Shown one piece after another: positions 55,035 through 63,386 of a DNA stretch of 64,000 nucleotides. Made by a program: the position numbers and the translations under genes. How positions within the stretch are numbered: the first letter of the stretch is position 1; each line of letters opens with the position of its first letter. Below the pieces are notes generated by a model that ran no database searches, was not told the origin of the DNA, and saw nothing but the letters and a program-made list of their open reading frames with translations. Source of the DNA: Prescottella sp. R16 (GTDB lineage: Bacteria > Actinomycetota > Actinomycetes > Mycobacteriales > Mycobacteriaceae); NCBI RefSeq assembly GCF_030656875.1, contig NZ_CP130943.1, forward strand, positions 2,046,001 through 2,110,000. Direction: 5' to 3'.

Positions 55035-55610
55035 ATGGGTGTGAGCCTGACCAAGGGTGGCAACGTCTCGCTGACCAAGGAGGCGCCCGGGCTGACCGCG
55101 GTCGCCGTCGGTCTCGGCTGGGACGTGCGCACCACGACCGGACAGGACTTCGATCTCGACGCGTCCGCGATCGGGCTGGGTGCGGACAAGAAGGTCGTCT
55201 CGGACCAGCACTTCGTGTTCTTCAACAACCTCAAGTCCCCGGACGGCTCGATCGAGCACACCGGCGACAACACCACCGGTGAGGGCGACGGCGACGACGA
55301 GATCATCAAGGTCGACCTCGCCGCCGTGCCGGCGAACATCGATTCGATCGTGTTCCCCGTCTCGATCTACGACGCCGACAACCGCGGCCAGTCGTTCGGC
55401 CAGGTGCGCAACGCCTACATCCGCGTCGTCAACCAGGCCGACAACTCGGAGCTGGCCCGGTACGACCTGTCGGAGGACGCCTCCACCGAGACCGCCATGG
55501 TCTTCGGTGAGCTGTACCGCAACGGTGCCGAATGGAAGTTCCGTGCCGTCGGGCAGGGCTACGCCTCGGGCCTGTCGGGCATCGCTCGCGACTACGGCGT
55601 CAACGTCTAG
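55035..55610 (+). CDS. terD: TerD-family calcium-binding stress protein
   Basis: 191 residues with the complete family pattern: [49 protein letters not shown], the acidic [14 protein letters not shown] calcium site and a C-terminal [14 protein letters not shown]...[11 protein letters not shown]. TerD proteins bind Ca2+ and take part in resistance to tellurite and other oxidative or envelope stresses. AGGAGGA lies 6 bases upstream. A close paralogue follows 162 bases downstream. Confidence 0.94.
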   Translation: MGVSLTKGGNVSLTKEAPGLTAVAVGLGWDVRTTTGQDFDLDASAIGLGADKKVVSDQHFVFFNNLKSPDGSIEHTGDNTTGEGDGDDEIIKVDLAAVPANIDSIVFPVSIYDADNRGQSFGQVRNAYIRVVNQADNSELARYDLSEDASTETAMVFGELYRNGAEWKFRAVGQGYASGLSGIARDYGVNV

Positions 55611-55622
55611 ACCGTGGTACCC

Positions 55623-55660
55623 GGTGGCGGCGCATCGACGGAACCTGATGCGCCGCCACC
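55623..55660 (+). terminator. Strong hairpin between the two terD genes
   Basis: GGTGGCGGCGCATC / GATGCGCCGCCACC, perfect 14-bp stem, 10-nt loop, 12 bases after the first terD stop, with no long U-tract. It is probably a terminator or a transcript-end stabiliser. Confidence 0.65.
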
Positions 55661-55710
55661 TCTCACGGACGGCGTCGGCAGTGGGGGCCTGCCGCGTCCG
55701 TTCGCACTAT

Positions 55711-55760
55711 CGAAAGGGGGGCGTTGCCGTGTGGTCGTCCCCTCCCTCCCACTACTTTCG
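55711..55760 (+). promoter_or_regulatory. Long-range hairpin in the leader of the second terD
   Basis: CGAAAG (55711-55716) pairs with CTTTCG (55755-55760), and inner G-runs face CCCCTCCCTCCC. The ribosome site GGACGGAG follows at once, so folding could affect initiation. Confidence 0.35.
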
Positions 55761-55772
55761 GACGGAGTTTCC

Positions 55773-56348
55773 ATGAGCGTGTCACTTGCCAAGGGCGGCA
55801 ACGTTTCCCTGTCGAAGCAGTCGGCGAACCTGACGTCGATCACTGTCGGTCTCGGCTGGGACCAGCGCACCACCACCGGTGCCGCCTACGACCTCGACGC
55901 CTCCGCGCTGCTGACCGGCCCGGAACGTAAGGTGCTCTCCGACCTGCACTTCGTGTTCTACAACAACCTCAAGTCCCCGGACGGTGCGGTCGAGCACACC
56001 GGCGACAACCTCACCGGTGAGGGCGACGGCGACGACGAGTCGATCAACATCGACCTGACCGCGCTGGACCCGAAGGTGACGAACATCTTCTTCCCGGTCT
56101 CGATCCACGAGGCCGTCGAACGCGGCCAGTCGTTCGGTCAGGTCATCAACGCGTTCATCCGTGTCGTCGACCGCAACACCGGCATCGAGCTGGCCCGGTA
56201 CGACCTGTCGGAGGACGCCTCCACCGAGACCGCCATGATCTTCGGCGAGGTCTACCGCAACGGCACCGAATGGAAGTTCCGTGCCGTCGGGCAGGGCTAC
56301 GCGTCCGGACTGGCGGGCATCGCCCGCGACTACGGCGTCAACATCTGA
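55773..56348 (+). CDS. terD: TerD-family calcium-binding stress protein, second copy
   Basis: 191 residues, the same length as the preceding TerD and strongly similar in the C-terminal third ([29 protein letters not shown] and IARDYGVN shared). The acidic site [14 protein letters not shown] is intact; the N-terminal part diverges more. It arose by tandem duplication. GGACGGAG lies 5 bases before the ATG. Hairpins on both sides suggest separate transcript control. Confidence 0.93.
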   Translation: MSVSLAKGGNVSLSKQSANLTSITVGLGWDQRTTTGAAYDLDASALLTGPERKVLSDLHFVFYNNLKSPDGAVEHTGDNLTGEGDGDDESINIDLTALDPKVTNIFFPVSIHEAVERGQSFGQVINAFIRVVDRNTGIELARYDLSEDASTETAMIFGEVYRNGTEWKFRAVGQGYASGLAGIARDYGVNI

Positions 56349-56373
56349 CCGACGCCTGTCATCTGACCGGTGA

Positions 56374-56404
56374 GTGCCGCCGCGAGTCCGATTCGCGGCG
56401 GCAC
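56374..56404 (+). terminator. Hairpin between the second terD and the DUF475 gene
   Basis: GTGCCGCCGCGA / TCGCGGCGGCAC, perfect 12-bp stem with a 7-nt loop, 25 bases after the terD stop. Confidence 0.6.
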
Positions 56405-56433
56405 CCCATCTACCCGAGAAAGGGCCACCGCCC

Positions 56434-57549
56434 GTGATTCTCCGCATCTTCGGAGTCTCGTTTGCCGTCACCGTCGTCTCCCTCGTGGTGGCGTTCCTCT
56501 ATGGTGGCCCGCAAGCACTGCTCCTCGTCACGATCCTCGGCATCCTCGAGGTGTCCCTGTCGTTCGACAACGCGGTCATCAACGCCACCGTCCTGAAACG
56601 GATGAGCGAGTTCTGGCAGAAGATCTTCCTCACCGTCGGCATCCTGATCGCCGTGTTCGGTATGCGCCTGGTGTTCCCGCTCGCGATCGTGTGGATCGCC
56701 TCGGGCCTCGGCCCGATCGACGCGATCGACCTCGCGCTGAACCCGCCGGCCGACGGGGCCGCGTACTTCCCCGACGGCTCGGCCAGCTACGAAACCCTCA
56801 TCACCGACGCCCACCCCCAGATCGCGGCATTCGGCGGCATGTTCCTGCTGATGCTGTTCCTCGGCTTCGTGCTCGAGGAGAAGGAGATCACCTGGCTCTC
56901 CTGGATCGAACGGCCGCTCGAGAAGATCGGCAAGCTCGACCAGCTCGAGGTCGTCATCGCCACCGTCCTGCTGGTGATCACCGCGGTGTTCATCGCACCG
57001 GAGGACAAGACGGCCACCGTCATGATCGCCGGCGCGCTCGGCATGATCACCTACATGATCGTCAACGGTCTCGGTGAAATGTTCAACGTCGCCGAGGACG
57101 CCGACGAGAAGTCCACCGGCCCCAGCGACCTCGCCAAGGCCACCGGTAAGGCCGGGTTCTTCCTGTTCCTGTACCTCGAGGTGCTCGACGCGTCGTTCTC
57201 GTTCGACGGTGTGATCGGCGCGTTCGCGATCACCGCCGACCCGATCATCATCGCCCTCGGCCTCGGCTTCATCGGCGCGATGTTCGTCCGCTCCCTGACC
57301 GTGTACCTGGTCCGCCAGGGCACCTTGTCGGAGTACGTGTACCTCGAGCACGGCGCGCACTGGGCGATCGGTGCGCTCGCACTGATCCTGATGTACTCCA
57401 TCGGCACCCACGTCCCGGAGGTCGTCACCGGCCTCGTCGGCGTCGTCCTCATCGCTGCAGCACTGATCACCAGCATCGTCCGCAACAAGCGCAATCCGGA
57501 TGCCGGCGACGCCGTCGACAACGCGGAACGCGTCTCCTCCACCGCCTGA
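56434..57549 (+). CDS. DUF475 / TerC-superfamily membrane protein
   Basis: 371 residues with about nine membrane helices. It has the TerC-type acidic motifs in helices: ILEVSLSFDNAVINATVL near the N-terminus and LYLEVLDASFSFDGVIGAF in the second half, two repeats of E-x(3-6)-SFD that probably bind metal. TerC relatives export Mn2+ or scaffold TerB/TerD at the membrane. GTG 56434 has GAAAGG about 10 bases upstream; the frame upstream of it is intergenic. It is followed after 26 bases by the TerA-like gene. Confidence 0.88.
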   Translation: MILRIFGVSFAVTVVSLVVAFLYGGPQALLLVTILGILEVSLSFDNAVINATVLKRMSEFWQKIFLTVGILIAVFGMRLVFPLAIVWIASGLGPIDAIDLALNPPADGAAYFPDGSASYETLITDAHPQIAAFGGMFLLMLFLGFVLEEKEITWLSWIERPLEKIGKLDQLEVVIATVLLVITAVFIAPEDKTATVMIAGALGMITYMIVNGLGEMFNVAEDADEKSTGPSDLAKATGKAGFFLFLYLEVLDASFSFDGVIGAFAITADPIIIALGLGFIGAMFVRSLTVYLVRQGTLSEYVYLEHGAHWAIGALALILMYSIGTHVPEVVTGLVGVVLIAAALITSIVRNKRNPDAGDAVDNAERVSSTA

Positions 57550-57575
57550 CCCACGCCCACGAAGGAGCCCGAACC

Positions 57576-58205
57576 ATGGCGATCAACCTGAACAAGGTCA
57601 CGCTCGACAAGGCCACCCCCACCGTGTCCCTCGCGAAGTCCGGCGACGGGCAGGGCACGATGCGGGTGAACCTGAACTGGACCGCGGGCGCAGCACCCGC
57701 GGGCAAGGGCTTCCTCGCGAAGCTCAAGGCAGCTGCCGCGCCGTCCATCGACCTGGATCTCGGTGCGATGTACGAACTCGCCGACGGCAGCCGCGGTGTC
57801 GTGCAGGCGCTCGGCAACTCGTTCGGCAACCTGAACCAGCCGCCGTTCATCCACCTCGACGGCGACGACCGCAGCGGCAGCAACACCGCCGGGGAGAACC
57901 TGCACATCAACCTCGCCGACATCGGCAAGTTCCGGCGGATCCTGATCTTCGCCTACATCTACGAGGGTGTGCCGAACTGGTCGCAGGCGAACGGTGTGGT
58001 CACCCTGTTCCCGACGTCCGGCCCGCAGGTCGAGGTCCGGCTCGACTCGGCGGACAACCAGGCCGTCTCGTGCGCGATCGCGATGCTCGAGAGCAACGGC
58101 CGCGAACTGACCGTCACCCGCGAGGTCCGCTACATCCGCGGCTCCCAGCAGGAGATCGACAGCACCTACGGGTTCGGCATGAACTGGACGCCGGGCCGCA
58201 AGTAG
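57576..58205 (+). CDS. TerD-superfamily protein, TerA-like single module
   Basis: 209 residues: NLNKVTLDKATPTVSLAKSG at the start, then SIDLDLGAMYELADGSRGVV, PPFIHLDGDDRSGSNTAGEN and IFAYIYEGVPNW. The acidic segments could bind Ca2+. It resembles the C-terminal half of the 430-residue protein at 53114 more than the canonical TerDs. GAAGGAG lies upstream, and the gene is in an operon with the DUF475 gene. It is followed by a strong hairpin. Confidence 0.82.
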   Translation: MAINLNKVTLDKATPTVSLAKSGDGQGTMRVNLNWTAGAAPAGKGFLAKLKAAAAPSIDLDLGAMYELADGSRGVVQALGNSFGNLNQPPFIHLDGDDRSGSNTAGENLHINLADIGKFRRILIFAYIYEGVPNWSQANGVVTLFPTSGPQVEVRLDSADNQAVSCAIAMLESNGRELTVTREVRYIRGSQQEIDSTYGFGMNWTPGRK

Positions 58206-58215
58206 GTCCTGCGGC

Positions 58216-58252
58216 CACCGGTGGGGCCGAAACGAGCTCGGCCCCACCGGTG
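58216..58252. terminator. Bidirectional hairpin between the TerA-like gene and terF
   Basis: CACCGGTGGGGCCGA with its perfect complement, 15-bp stem and 7-nt loop, between convergent genes. Confidence 0.7.
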
Positions 58253-58258
58253 CCCGGG

Positions 58259-59641
58259 TCAGCGCAAGATGTTCGCGGCGCGGGCGGCCCGCAACCAGTC
58301 CGGATACTCCGACAGCAGCAGTTCGTACAGCCGGCTGTCGGAGAGGGCGTCGACGCTCTCCACCGAGAAGAAGCCGGCGTTGTCGACCACCCGGCCGGAC
58401 AGGGTGTCGAGCTTCTCGAGGACACCGAAACCGCTGCGGCCCATGCCGATGAACTGCCAGAACGCCGGCCGGGACGATGCCTGCCGCATCAGCTTCTGGA
58501 TCGCGGAACGCTTGTTGAAACCGCCGTCGGTGAAGAACAGCACCAGTGTCGGGACGCTGGTGTCGCGGTCGAGGCTGTCGATCACCTCGGACATGATCGG
58601 GATCTCGTCGTTGATGCCGCCGATCTGCCGGTCGTAGTCGATGCCGCCGTGGCGGCCGTGCAGGTGGACGTACTCGTCGATCCACTCGTCGGCCCGGTCG
58701 ACCGTCACGTCCGGCAGCTTCGCGAACTTCACGCCGTACAGGTAGGCCTCGAGTTGTCCGTCGGCGTCGAGCTGGGTGGCCACCGGCACCATCCGGCGGA
58801 CGATCTCACGGACCTCGCCGCCGGAGTAGCGGCGGCTCATCGAGCCGGTCTTGTCGATCACCAGGATCACCCGCCCGACATAGTTGCTCGCCCCCTTGGT
58901 CAGGAGAACCTTCGTGACTTCCTTCTTCCGCAGATCGAGTTTCTGCCGCTTCTCGAGCGACAGCCCGGCCTCCGCGGGCACCGTGCGCACCCCGGCCGCG
59001 TCGACCGTCGCCGTACCCGGCGCAGTTGCCGATACCGCAGGGGCGGCGGGAACGGGAACCCCGGCGTGGGCGTGGGCAGTGGGCTGGGCGGGTGGCTCGT
59101 CCACGGCAACTCCGTGTTCGGTGACCAACGCGACCAGCCCGCCCTCCCAGCCGGCGGACACGTTGCGGACCTTCCATCCGCCGCCGCGCCGGTACACCTC
59201 GAGCAGCACCGCCGAACGCTCGGTGGTGAGCCCGTCGACGGCGGCGGTGACCGTCGCCCCGTCCGGCTGGGTGAGACAGACCCCGAGATGCGGCACGGCC
59301 GACAGCGGGCCCGGCACGGTTTCGTCGACCGAGACGGCGACCGCGATCATGTCGACGCCGGCGTCGACGGCGGGCAGCTCGAGCCGGATCTGCCCGTCCG
59401 CGTCGAGCGTGACGGTCCGATCCGGGGACGACGGATTGTTGAAGAACACCAGGTCGTCGTCGCTGCGGACCCGGCGGGTCGCGTCGAGCAGGAACACGAA
59501 CAGGTCGACGCTGCCGGGAGTGGTTCCGGTGACGGCGATCGTGGCGGGGGAGTCGGAGATCGGGGTGTTCGCGCCCCGGGACAGTGCGGTCATCGCCGCA
59601 TCGTACGGTGCGCCGGACGTGGAATCGGGCCGAGCGGACAT
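58259..59641 (-). CDS. terF: TerF-like protein: TerD domain fused to a von Willebrand A domain
   Basis: 460 residues. The N-terminal TerD-type domain (about 15-185: VRSDDDLVFFNNPSSPD, VSAGWEGGLVALVTEHGV) has lost the acidic calcium loop. A Pro/Ala linker follows, then a KLDLRKKEV helix and a C-terminal vWA domain (about 255-455) with the MIDAS DKTGSMS, the later VLFFTDGGFNKR and the TerF-type IGGINDEIPIMSEVI. The family is proposed to read or scaffold Ter complexes in a metal-dependent way. ATG 59641 is chosen; ATG 59593 (MTALSRGANTPI) resembles the usual TerD start and may be right. It is on the opposite strand to the rest. Confidence 0.85.
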   Translation of the reverse strand: MSARPDSTSGAPYDAAMTALSRGANTPISDSPATIAVTGTTPGSVDLFVFLLDATRRVRSDDDLVFFNNPSSPDRTVTLDADGQIRLELPAVDAGVDMIAVAVSVDETVPGPLSAVPHLGVCLTQPDGATVTAAVDGLTTERSAVLLEVYRRGGGWKVRNVSAGWEGGLVALVTEHGVAVDEPPAQPTAHAHAGVPVPAAPAVSATAPGTATVDAAGVRTVPAEAGLSLEKRQKLDLRKKEVTKVLLTKGASNYVGRVILVIDKTGSMSRRYSGGEVREIVRRMVPVATQLDADGQLEAYLYGVKFAKLPDVTVDRADEWIDEYVHLHGRHGGIDYDRQIGGINDEIPIMSEVIDSLDRDTSVPTLVLFFTDGGFNKRSAIQKLMRQASSRPAFWQFIGMGRSGFGVLEKLDTLSGRVVDNAGFFSVESVDALSDSRLYELLLSEYPDWLRAARAANILR

Positions 59642-59683
59642 CGGTTCGGGGTGCAGGACGACCGCACTGTCGGGCCACGCCGA

Positions 59684-59689
59684 TAGCAT
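59684..59689 (+). promoter_or_regulatory. -10 box for a leaderless ter operon
   Basis: TAGCAT ends exactly 7 bases before GTG 59696, the start of the helical-protein gene that leads the biosynthetic ter operon. Confidence 0.55.
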
Positions 59690-59695
59690 CGATGC

Positions 59696-60886
59696 GTGGC
59701 CAGAACCTTCATGCGTCGCTGGTTTTCGGGGGGACCGGACGATGATCCTGCTGCGATCGGCGCCTACAACGCGATGACGACCGCCTTCCTGCAGACCGAT
59801 CGGCTCCTCGCCGAGATCGAGGACGGCATCGCCGCGTCCCACGACACCGACCCGACCCGTGACGTCGTCGGCCGGTGGACGCCGGTGCGGGAGCAGCATG
59901 CGCAGGCCACGTCGAGATACCTGGAACTGCAGCGTCCCGAACCCGAGTCGCCGTACGCGTCGGCCGCCGTCTACGAGGACTGCACCCGCCGCCTCGAACA
60001 GGTGTCCGCGGAGATGACCGCGTTCCGGGAGCGGTTCGGGGAGAAGCTGGCCCGCGCCCGCGCGGCCCGGCAGATCGCAGCGGAGGCGGTCCGGCAGGCG
60101 CGGGCCGCTGCGGACCGGGCCGTCGCCGAACTGGACCGGCCGGAGAGCCTGCCGTTCCTGCAGTACCCGTCGGTGATCGCCGCCGTCGACGTCCTCGCCG
60201 CGCAGGTCCGCCGTCTCGACACCGTCACCGACAGTGCCGATCGACAGGAGTCGGCCACCGCGGTCACCGACGCCGCAGCCGCCGTGCACGCCGCCCTCGC
60301 GGCCGCGCCCGGACGGACCGGCGAGGCGCAGAACGCGGTCCGGTCGATCGCGACCCGGATCAGTGCGGTCGCCACCCGCGCCGAGCAGCTGGAGCCGGCC
60401 CGCTCGGCACTGCTCCGCGAGTTCAGCGCCGCCTGCTCGAACGATCTGGTCGACAACGACCGGGTCGCCGCGGACGCTGCGGCGGCCGCCGACCGCGAGG
60501 TGCAGGCCGCGCGCGGCGAGATCACCGCCGGACACCCCGAATCCGCACTGGCACACTGCGGCAAGGCCCGTGATCATCTGCGCGCCGCGGACGACGCCGT
60601 CGACGCGGTCACCGACCGGTTGCGGTCGCTGCGGGAGATCCGCGCGAACCCGGCCGCCGTCGCGGACCGGGTGCGGTTCCGGCTGCGGGACGCGCAGCAG
60701 CTGGCGATGCAGCGCGACCTCGTCGGCGAGTGGGGGTCGGTTCTCGACGCCCAGGTCGACCGCATCGACCGCGCATGTGCCGCACTCGACGGAGTGCACC
60801 CCGACTACTGGACCTACACGACCGACCTGGAAGCGATCGACAGCTTCATCGGTGGGGTCGTCGACCGCATGAGAGGCCGCGTATGA
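59696..60886 (+). CDS. Helical, coiled-coil-like protein of the ter operon
   Basis: 396 residues, almost wholly helical, rich in Ala, Arg, Asp and Glu with heptad-like stretches (FGEKLARARAARQIAAEAVRQ; ADAAAAADREVQAARGEITA). No signal peptide or membrane helix and no family that I recognise, though helical proteins of this sort accompany Ter clusters. It starts MARTFMRRWFSGG after a leaderless-type -10 box and overlaps the lyase ATG by 4 bases. It may be a scaffold; function unknown. Confidence 0.75.
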   Translation: MARTFMRRWFSGGPDDDPAAIGAYNAMTTAFLQTDRLLAEIEDGIAASHDTDPTRDVVGRWTPVREQHAQATSRYLELQRPEPESPYASAAVYEDCTRRLEQVSAEMTAFRERFGEKLARARAARQIAAEAVRQARAAADRAVAELDRPESLPFLQYPSVIAAVDVLAAQVRRLDTVTDSADRQESATAVTDAAAAVHAALAAAPGRTGEAQNAVRSIATRISAVATRAEQLEPARSALLREFSAACSNDLVDNDRVAADAAAAADREVQAARGEITAGHPESALAHCGKARDHLRAADDAVDAVTDRLRSLREIRANPAAVADRVRFRLRDAQQLAMQRDLVGEWGSVLDAQVDRIDRACAALDGVHPDYWTYTTDLEAIDSFIGGVVDRMRGRV

Positions 60887-62091
60887 CCGTGACGCAGCAG
60901 TCCACCACCCCCGACACCCGGACCGGGCAGGCGTCCACACATTTCCACCACCTGGATCCGGGTGTGCGGGATCGGCTGTTCCTGCACGCACCGCGGCCGG
61001 TTGCCGACACCGACCCGCGGAACCGGCTCGCCGTCGCACTCGGCGCCACCCTGTACGTGCCGGGCAACCGACCCGACCTGGCGGACACGATCGCCCGCCG
61101 CTACGGCGAGGGGGTGATGTCGATGGTGATCGACCTCGAGGACGCCGTCGCCGACGACCAGGTCGACGCCGCTCTCGCCTCCGCGGTCGACGCGCTCGAC
61201 ACGCTGGCCGGGACACCCGCGTCGGGGATGCTGCTGTTCGTGCGGGTGCGGACCGCCGCCGAGATCCGTGCCGTCACCGCCACTCTCGGCGCGGGTGTCG
61301 TCGCCCTGACCGGTTTCGTGGTCCCGAAGTTCACAGCGGACACCGGGACCGACACCCTCACCGCGGTCCGGGAGGCGTCGGACACGCTGGGGAAGCACCT
61401 GTACGTGATGCCGGTCCTCGAATCGCCGGTCCTGGCGTACCGGGAGGCCCGCGACACCGAACTGCAGGCGATCGCGGCGCTGCTCGCCGAGCATCGGGAC
61501 CGGGTGCTCGCGGTGCGGATCGGGGCCACCGACATGTGCGGGCTGTTCGGGATCCGCCGCGACCGCGATCTGACGATCTACGACGTGCGGGTCGTCTCCG
61601 ACGTCATCGCCAGCATCGTCAACTATCTCGGCCGCACCGACGGCACCGGGTTCGTCGTCACCGGCCCGGTGTGGGAGTACTTCGCCGACCACGAACGCAT
61701 GTTCCGGCCGCAGCTGCGCGAGACCCCGTTCGCGGAACAGGACGCGGTGCGGTTCCGACAGCAGCTCGTCAGCCGCGACCTCGACGGTCTGCTCCGCGAG
61801 ATCGCCCTCGACCACGCCAACGGTATCCAGGGCAAGACCGTCATCCACCCCTCCCACGTCGCCCCCGTGCACGCCCTGGCCGCGGTGACCGCCGAGGAGT
61901 ACCAGGACGCGGTCGACATCCTCGGCGGCGACACCGGTGGTGTGCGCGCGTCGGGCTACGGCAACAAGATGAACGAACTCAAACCGCATCGGGACTGGGC
62001 GCAGCGGGTGGCGTTGCGCGCCTCGGTGTTCGGTGTGACCAACCCGGGAGTGACCTTCGTGGACCTACTGACCGCCCTGGCAGTCCGATGA
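60883..62091 (+). CDS. HpcH/HpaI aldolase / citrate lyase-like carbon-carbon lyase
   Basis: 402 residues, TIM-barrel type: ATLYVPGNRPDLADTIARRY, SMVIDLEDAVADDQVD (metal-binding Glu/Asp), the Arg-containing MLLFVRVRT, VLAVRIGATDMCGLFGIRRD and KTVIHPSHVAPVHAL. Members cleave or form a C-C bond on acyl-CoA or keto acids. In Ter operons this lyase is a recurring partner of phosphoribosyltransferases. Both ends overlap neighbours by 4 bases (ATGA), so it is tightly coupled to them. Confidence 0.9.
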   Translation: MTVTQQSTTPDTRTGQASTHFHHLDPGVRDRLFLHAPRPVADTDPRNRLAVALGATLYVPGNRPDLADTIARRYGEGVMSMVIDLEDAVADDQVDAALASAVDALDTLAGTPASGMLLFVRVRTAAEIRAVTATLGAGVVALTGFVVPKFTADTGTDTLTAVREASDTLGKHLYVMPVLESPVLAYREARDTELQAIAALLAEHRDRVLAVRIGATDMCGLFGIRRDRDLTIYDVRVVSDVIASIVNYLGRTDGTGFVVTGPVWEYFADHERMFRPQLRETPFAEQDAVRFRQQLVSRDLDGLLREIALDHANGIQGKTVIHPSHVAPVHALAAVTAEEYQDAVDILGGDTGGVRASGYGNKMNELKPHRDWAQRVALRASVFGVTNPGVTFVDLLTALAVR

Positions 62092-63386
62092 CCGCTACGA
62101 CCGCAACCACGACGACGGAGCCGTGGGCGACCACCGAGTTCGGGCTGACCCTGCACGACACCGGAGCCGACGGCGACCGTCGGGTCACCGAGCTCGTCCG
62201 GCCGGGTCTGCGCCGCAACCCGCGTCGCGCGCACCTGCTGGTGTCCACGGTGCTGGGCAAGCATCTGCCCACCGATCCGGGACGGGTCCGGGCGGCAGCG
62301 GACACCCTCGCCGACGAGGTGGTCGCCGTTCTCGGGGACGCTGCTACCGATGCGGTCGTCCTCGGCTTCGCCGAGACCGCAACGGGTCTCGGGCACGCGG
62401 TCGCCGCCCGCATGCGGGCGGCCTGCTATCTGCACTCCACCCGCCGGGCCACGGCCGGGGTGCCGGTCCTCGGCGGATTCGAGGAAGGGCACTCGCACGC
62501 CACGTCGCACCTGCTGCAGCCCACGTCCCCGGAACTGTTCACCGGTGCCGCCCCGTTGGTGCTCGTCGACGACGAGATCTCCACCGGGGCAACGGCCGTC
62601 GACGCGATCCGGGCGCTGCACCGGATCGCGCCCCGCGACCGGTACGTGGTCGCGTCGCTCGTCGACATGCGCGAGGCCCACCACCGGGCCGAGATCGACG
62701 CTGCCGCCACCGCACTCGGCGCGCGGATCGACCACGTCGCGCTCGCCGCCGGCCGCACCGAACTCCCGGACGGGCTCACCACCCGCGTCACCGCACTCGA
62801 TCCGCCCGTGCTCAACCCGGTTGCCGCCACCGCCGGAACCGTGACGGTCGTGCCGGTCGGCTGGCCCGCCGACGTGCCCGACGGCGGACGCTACGGCATC
62901 CTCGCCGCCGACTCCGCCACGTTCGCCGCCGCCACCGCCGCGGCCGCGGCCGCCCTCGAGCCGCACCTGGACCCGGGGCGGCCGGTGATCGTGATCGGGC
63001 ACGAGGAACTGATGTATCTGCCGCTGTGCATCGCCGAGCATCTCGCCCGGCAGGGGACGGCGGTCCGATACCAGACCACCACCCGCTCCCCGGCGTACGT
63101 CCACGACGATCCCGGCTATCCGCTGCGCCGCGGCTTCGAGTTCCACGCCCCCGAACCGGACGGTGCCGCCCGCCGCTACCTGTACAACGCGGCCTGGCCC
63201 GAACCCGCGGCGGAGGAGCAGTTGCTGCTGGTGATCGACAGTCCCGCCGACACCCCCGAACTGCGCAGCCCCGGTGGACTTCTCGACGTCCTCACCGCGG
63301 CGGGCCACGACGTCGTCGTCGCCGTCGTCCCCGCCACCGACCACCATGCCCTCACCGCCGCGAGGAACGCGAGGAAGCAGTCATGA
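62088..63386 (+). CDS. Phosphoribosyltransferase (PRTase_2 type) with C-terminal TRSP domain
   Basis: 432 residues. An N-terminal PRTase fold (about 30-230) has the PRPP loop PLVLVDDEISTGATAVDAI. The C-terminal TRSP domain (about 265-420) carries the namesake motif in YQTTTRSPAYV and follows IVIGHEELMYLPLCIAEHL. The family is found almost only in Ter-type operons, where it is proposed to help make or salvage a nucleoside-like compound. Overlaps of 4 bases at both ends. Confidence 0.9.
   Translation: MTATTATTTTEPWATTEFGLTLHDTGADGDRRVTELVRPGLRRNPRRAHLLVSTVLGKHLPTDPGRVRAAADTLADEVVAVLGDAATDAVVLGFAETATGLGHAVAARMRAACYLHSTRRATAGVPVLGGFEEGHSHATSHLLQPTSPELFTGAAPLVLVDDEISTGATAVDAIRALHRIAPRDRYVVASLVDMREAHHRAEIDAAATALGARIDHVALAAGRTELPDGLTTRVTALDPPVLNPVAATAGTVTVVPVGWPADVPDGGRYGILAADSATFAAATAAAAAALEPHLDPGRPVIVIGHEELMYLPLCIAEHLARQGTAVRYQTTTRSPAYVHDDPGYPLRRGFEFHAPEPDGAARRYLYNAAWPEPAAEEQLLLVIDSPADTPELRSPGGLLDVLTAAGHDVVVAVVPATDHHALTAARNARKQS

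Noticed and set aside
56349..56433. yybP-ykoY manganese riboswitch before the DUF475 gene
   Set aside because: The 85-nt leader holds a single perfect terminator-like hairpin; the two-helix riboswitch core is not visible.
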